Part shown: in pieces, positions 61,832 to 64,000 of the stretch | Numbering within the stretch: position 1 is the first letter of the stretch | How the letters are laid out: each line of letters starts with the position of its first letter | NCBI GenBank assembly: GCA_900770925.1 | Contig: CAAGLY010000002.1 | Coordinates: 62,001 to 126,000, forward strand | From: Bacilli bacterium | GTDB taxonomy: Bacteria; Bacillota_I; Bacilli_A; RFN20; CAG-288 | Reading direction: 5' to 3' | DNA: 64,000 nucleotides | Notes under the pieces: model-generated | What the model was told of the DNA's origin: nothing | What the model saw: the letters and a program-made list of their open reading frames with translations, nothing else | The model's database searches: none | Translations under genes and position numbers: made by a program

Positions 61832-62886
61832 ATCTGATTCCTTGCGGAAACAGACCTTGGATGGGATAACAGGAATTTCCTTTCCTTTGTTACATAGGCA
61901 ACATAAGTAGAAGAGAGCAGATCATGAAGGCTCTGTTTCTTTTTTGAAATCATCCGAAAGAGACAATCGATAAGGAGGAGAACAAGTCCGACAATCTTCC
62001 TGTACCAGTAAGGAAGGGCAAGTATCCTTAGCCAGCAAAGAAGGGAAGGGGCATAATGAAGGAAAACCTGCCTCTTTTTTGCCTTTTCTCCGCTTTTTTC
62101 ATCCAGCACAGAAAGATGAAGCATCCTTTTCCCGATTGTCTTCCCTTCTTTGCTCAGTAACGGAAGAAGCAGGAAGAAGAGGAAAGGAAAGACAATCCCA
62201 TAAGGAAGCCTTGAATAATAGGCTGCCTCATCGATTCTCTTCCTTCTCTCTGTCCTATAGGTCTGCTGATAGAGACTAAGGCAGGCTCTGTCATAAATGC
62301 CTCCTTTCCTGTTTTCAGAAAGGTAGTAAACATAAAGCTGATGGATCCTATCTGTGTCACCCTGGTCGATCTTCTTTTTCACTTCCTCTTTCAGAATGGG
62401 ATATAGGTCATTTCTTTCCTGATTAAGACTATCTCTCTGCAAGCGGTAATACGGATTACTGTTTTCTTTATCTCCCAGCTGATAGATTTCCCTGTTCCTT
62501 TTCTTTATGGCTTCCGTCTGGTCGCTGAGTTTTATATCTACCCGGTTATCTTTAACCATGAATTCAGTGTAATAGGAGAAGACTTTCTCCTCTAATACCT
62601 GATAGCCAAGAACCATCTCTCCGTTTTCTTTTTCTTCCGCTTCTTTTAAATTATTCTTCGAATAGGAGAGGATTCCTTCTTTCCTGTCCGAATAGACAAG
62701 ATGAGAATCCAGAGCAAAGGAAATCCGTTCCTCATTCCTTTCCTTGACATGGAAGGAAGACTGGAACAGATTCAGAGTGGAATAATAGCCGGCAAGAAAA
62801 AAGAGAAGCCTAATGACAAGGTCAATCCTATAAGCACTGATCTGACGCCTGCTCTTAGCAGGGAGAATACGCTTTTCCTTATCCAA
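61735..62886 (-). CDS. RDD-family membrane protein
   Basis: 383 residues. One membrane segment near the N-terminus (LVIRLLFFLAGYYSTL), a ~190-residue charged external domain, then IVFPFLFFLLLPLL, GKTIGKRMLHLSVLDE (the RDD-type G-x-T-x-G-K-R/K motif) and two further segments around IVGLVLLLIDCLFRM. The C-terminus (PVQEKGETSSSQHQTHNR) is encoded antisense to the ogt fragment. RDD proteins are small transporters or ion exchangers; no substrate can be named. Confidence 0.7.
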   Translation of the reverse strand: MDKEKRILPAKSRRQISAYRIDLVIRLLFFLAGYYSTLNLFQSSFHVKERNEERISFALDSHLVYSDRKEGILSYSKNNLKEAEEKENGEMVLGYQVLEEKVFSYYTEFMVKDNRVDIKLSDQTEAIKKRNREIYQLGDKENSNPYYRLQRDSLNQERNDLYPILKEEVKKKIDQGDTDRIHQLYVYYLSENRKGGIYDRACLSLYQQTYRTERRKRIDEAAYYSRLPYGIVFPFLFFLLLPLLSKEGKTIGKRMLHLSVLDEKSGEKAKKRQVFLHYAPSLLCWLRILALPYWYRKIVGLVLLLIDCLFRMISKKKQSLHDLLSSTYVAYVTKERKFLLSHPRSVSARNQIKEITYEKKEVSISPVQEKGETSSSQHQTHNR

Positions 62887-63086
62887 TTTCCGTTCCCGTC
62901 CAATCTTCTATTAAGATACCATAATCCTTCTTTTCTGTCTGAATGACAGGAAGTTATCTCTTTAGAAAATCTCTTATCTTTCTACTTTTGAGCAATCAAA
63001 GCAAAAGCATTGAACCATAGGAGGAAAAATCCTATCATGGAATAACCTCTCTGAATGAATCAGAGACTGGATCTGAGGAGTGGAAT

Positions 63087-64000
63087 ATGAGGATCATCAA
63101 AAAAGATACAAGTCTTGTACCATATGACTTTTCGAAAATAAAAAACGCAGTAACAAAGTCCTGCGACCGGGTGAACGTCAAGTTCACGGATGCAGAATGG
63201 GACGATCTCCGCTCCTTTGTCGAAGAGGAGAGGGAAAAGTCCGGTTTAGAGAACATTCCGGTTATTAAGAGGCATACCTATGTCGAACTCGCCCTGGATA
63301 AAGTGAGCCCAAGCGTAGCAAAGAGCTACCGTGATTACCGTAACTATAAGACCGAGTTTGTCCGTAGGAGGGATGAAGCCATTAAGACAGTCGACCAGCT
63401 GAATTTCAGGGCTGACCGTTCTAACGCTAACACGACTTCTGCTCTTGTCTCTACCCGCCGTACTCTGACCTATAATGCTTTTTCTAAGCAGATCTACAGG
63501 AAAAACTTCCTTTCTGACGAAGAACGGATCGCCTATGACGAAGGGTATATCTATATTCATGATATCTCTTCCCGTCTTTTGACCTACAACTGCTGTCTGT
63601 TCGATAGGGGCAGAGTCCTAAAAGGCGGTTTTGAATGGGAAAATATCGGATATAACGAACCGAAAGATGTCCGTTCAGCTTGTAACCTGATTTCCGATAT
63701 CACGAGGAACTGCGCTTCTAGGCAGTACGGAGGATTTACAATTCCGGAGATTGATTCGGTCTTAGCTCCTTATGCGGAGAAATCCTATCTCGGCTATATT
63801 GATGAATTCAAGCAGCTGACGGAAGAAGTCGGCGGTGTCTATGATGAGAAGAAAGCCGATGAATTTGCCTGGAAGAAGACAAAACGGGATCTTGAACAGG
63901 GATTCCAGGGATTTGAGCATACCTTCAATACCGTTGCCTCCTCCCGCGGAGATTATCCTTTCACGACTTTTACTGGCGGCTGCGATGAGACAAGATTCGG
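63087..64000 (+). CDS. nrdD: Anaerobic ribonucleoside-triphosphate reductase, N-terminal part
   Basis: The frame from ATG 63087 stays open to the window end (304 codons), so the gene is cut. It opens with an ATP-cone-like segment (DFSKIKNAVTKSC...VIKRHTYVELAL). The catalytic barrel follows: GYIYIHDISSRLLTYNCCLF, DM(AGG)GR(AGA)VLKGGFEWENIGYNEP, SM(AGG)QYGGFTIPEID, APYAEKSY and FNTVASSRGDYPFTTFT. This matches class III reductases, which need NrdG and a glycyl radical near the C-terminus, outside the window. GAGGAGTGGAAT precedes the ATG. Supports an anaerobic lifestyle. Confidence 0.92.
   Translation, partial: MRIIKKDTSLVPYDFSKIKNAVTKSCDRVNVKFTDAEWDDLRSFVEEEREKSGLENIPVIKRHTYVELALDKVSPSVAKSYRDYRNYKTEFVRRRDEAIKTVDQLNFRADRSNANTTSALVSTRRTLTYNAFSKQIYRKNFLSDEERIAYDEGYIYIHDISSRLLTYNCCLFDRGRVLKGGFEWENIGYNEPKDVRSACNLISDITRNCASRQYGGFTIPEIDSVLAPYAEKSYLGYIDEFKQLTEEVGGVYDEKKADEFAWKKTKRDLEQGFQGFEHTFNTVASSRGDYPFTTFTGGCDETRF

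Noticed and set aside
1..64000. TGA read as tryptophan (Mycoplasma-type code)
   Set aside because: Several intact genes end with TGA at the expected length (trkA, smpB, feoB, the small FeoB partner) and Trp is TGG in conserved sites.
1..64000. AGG used as a start codon
   Set aside because: Every gene with a clear start has ATG or, once, GTG after a Shine-Dalgarno site. AGG near starts belongs to AGGAGG ribosome sites.
1..64000. tRNA genes, in particular one with anticodon CCU
   Set aside because: The only T-loop/acceptor combination seen (GGTTCGACTCC...CCA) belongs to the tmRNA.
1..64000. CRISPR arrays, IS elements or prophage
   Set aside because: No regularly spaced repeats, transposase, integrase or phage structural text was found.

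Overview
The window reads as chromosomal DNA of an uncultivated, host-associated member of the Bacilli. It has Firmicutes-type Shine-Dalgarno sites, RqcP, DivIC, a secG-rnr-smpB cluster and pyruvate,phosphate dikinase. TGA is used as a stop, so this is not the Mycoplasma code. The dominant feature is the genetic code. In nearly every conserved protein I can align from memory, the codon AGG sits where the family has methionine, while AGA and CGN stay at the conserved arginines. Examples are the FeoB G4 motif (NMMD), the GGMTSH and SMPGMMD motifs of PPDK, the HDQLEAMT loop of the MalK-type ATPase, TMG in NagB, GMKC in a heavy-metal domain, GIMITASHNP in phosphomannomutase and GIGMVHQHF in a nucleoside transporter ATPase. 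This is the AGG Arg-to-Met reassignment reported for a clade of uncultivated Bacilli (Candidatus Enterosoma; NCBI translation table 34, both from memory). In the entries below, a residue marked M(AGG) would be Arg under the standard code.

Layout. 1-8 kb: NUDIX and histidine phosphatases, a membrane diguanylate cyclase, nagBA for amino-sugar catabolism, a HAD phosphatase and two phosphohexomutases. 8-13.3 kb: a binding-protein ABC importer (lipoprotein, fused permease, MalK-like ATPase with a large insertion). 13.5-15.3 kb: tilS-divIC-rqcP. 15.5-20.9 kb: a guanine-type riboswitch ahead of a BMP-family nucleoside importer. 21-23 kb: an atypical secreted-protein gene with a small membrane protein and pseudogene debris. 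23.1-24 kb: rplM-rpsI. 24.3-28.1 kb: a sugar kinase, a Gtf3-like glycosyltransferase and two unknown proteins. 28.8-37.7 kb: a cation-efflux protein, lysS, an alpha/beta hydrolase, an ABC exporter and TldD/TldE. 37.7-46 kb: an orphan FtsX-like permease, secG-rnr-smpB and Trk potassium uptake. 45.9-49.9 kb: a DtxR/MntR-like regulator, a heavy-metal-domain protein and feoA-feoA-feoB. 50-58.6 kb: a degenerate ABC-FtsX fusion, ppdK, an alcohol dehydrogenase and an M50-like pseudoprotease. 58.7-59.1 kb: tmRNA. 59.6-62.9 kb: ogt and an RDD membrane protein, split by an AAA_14 ATPase insertion flanked by a ~137-bp direct repeat. 63.1 kb to the end: nrdD, truncated by the window.

The genes suggest an anaerobic fermenter that scavenges amino sugars, purines or nucleosides and ferrous iron. 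A DtxR-like operator at the feo promoter recurs with the same layout before the secreted-protein gene at 21.1 kb. The tmRNA tag reading frame itself contains an AGG codon, so the reassignment would alter the degradation tag. I found no tRNA gene, CRISPR array or insertion sequence. The tRNA that must read AGG is therefore outside the window.
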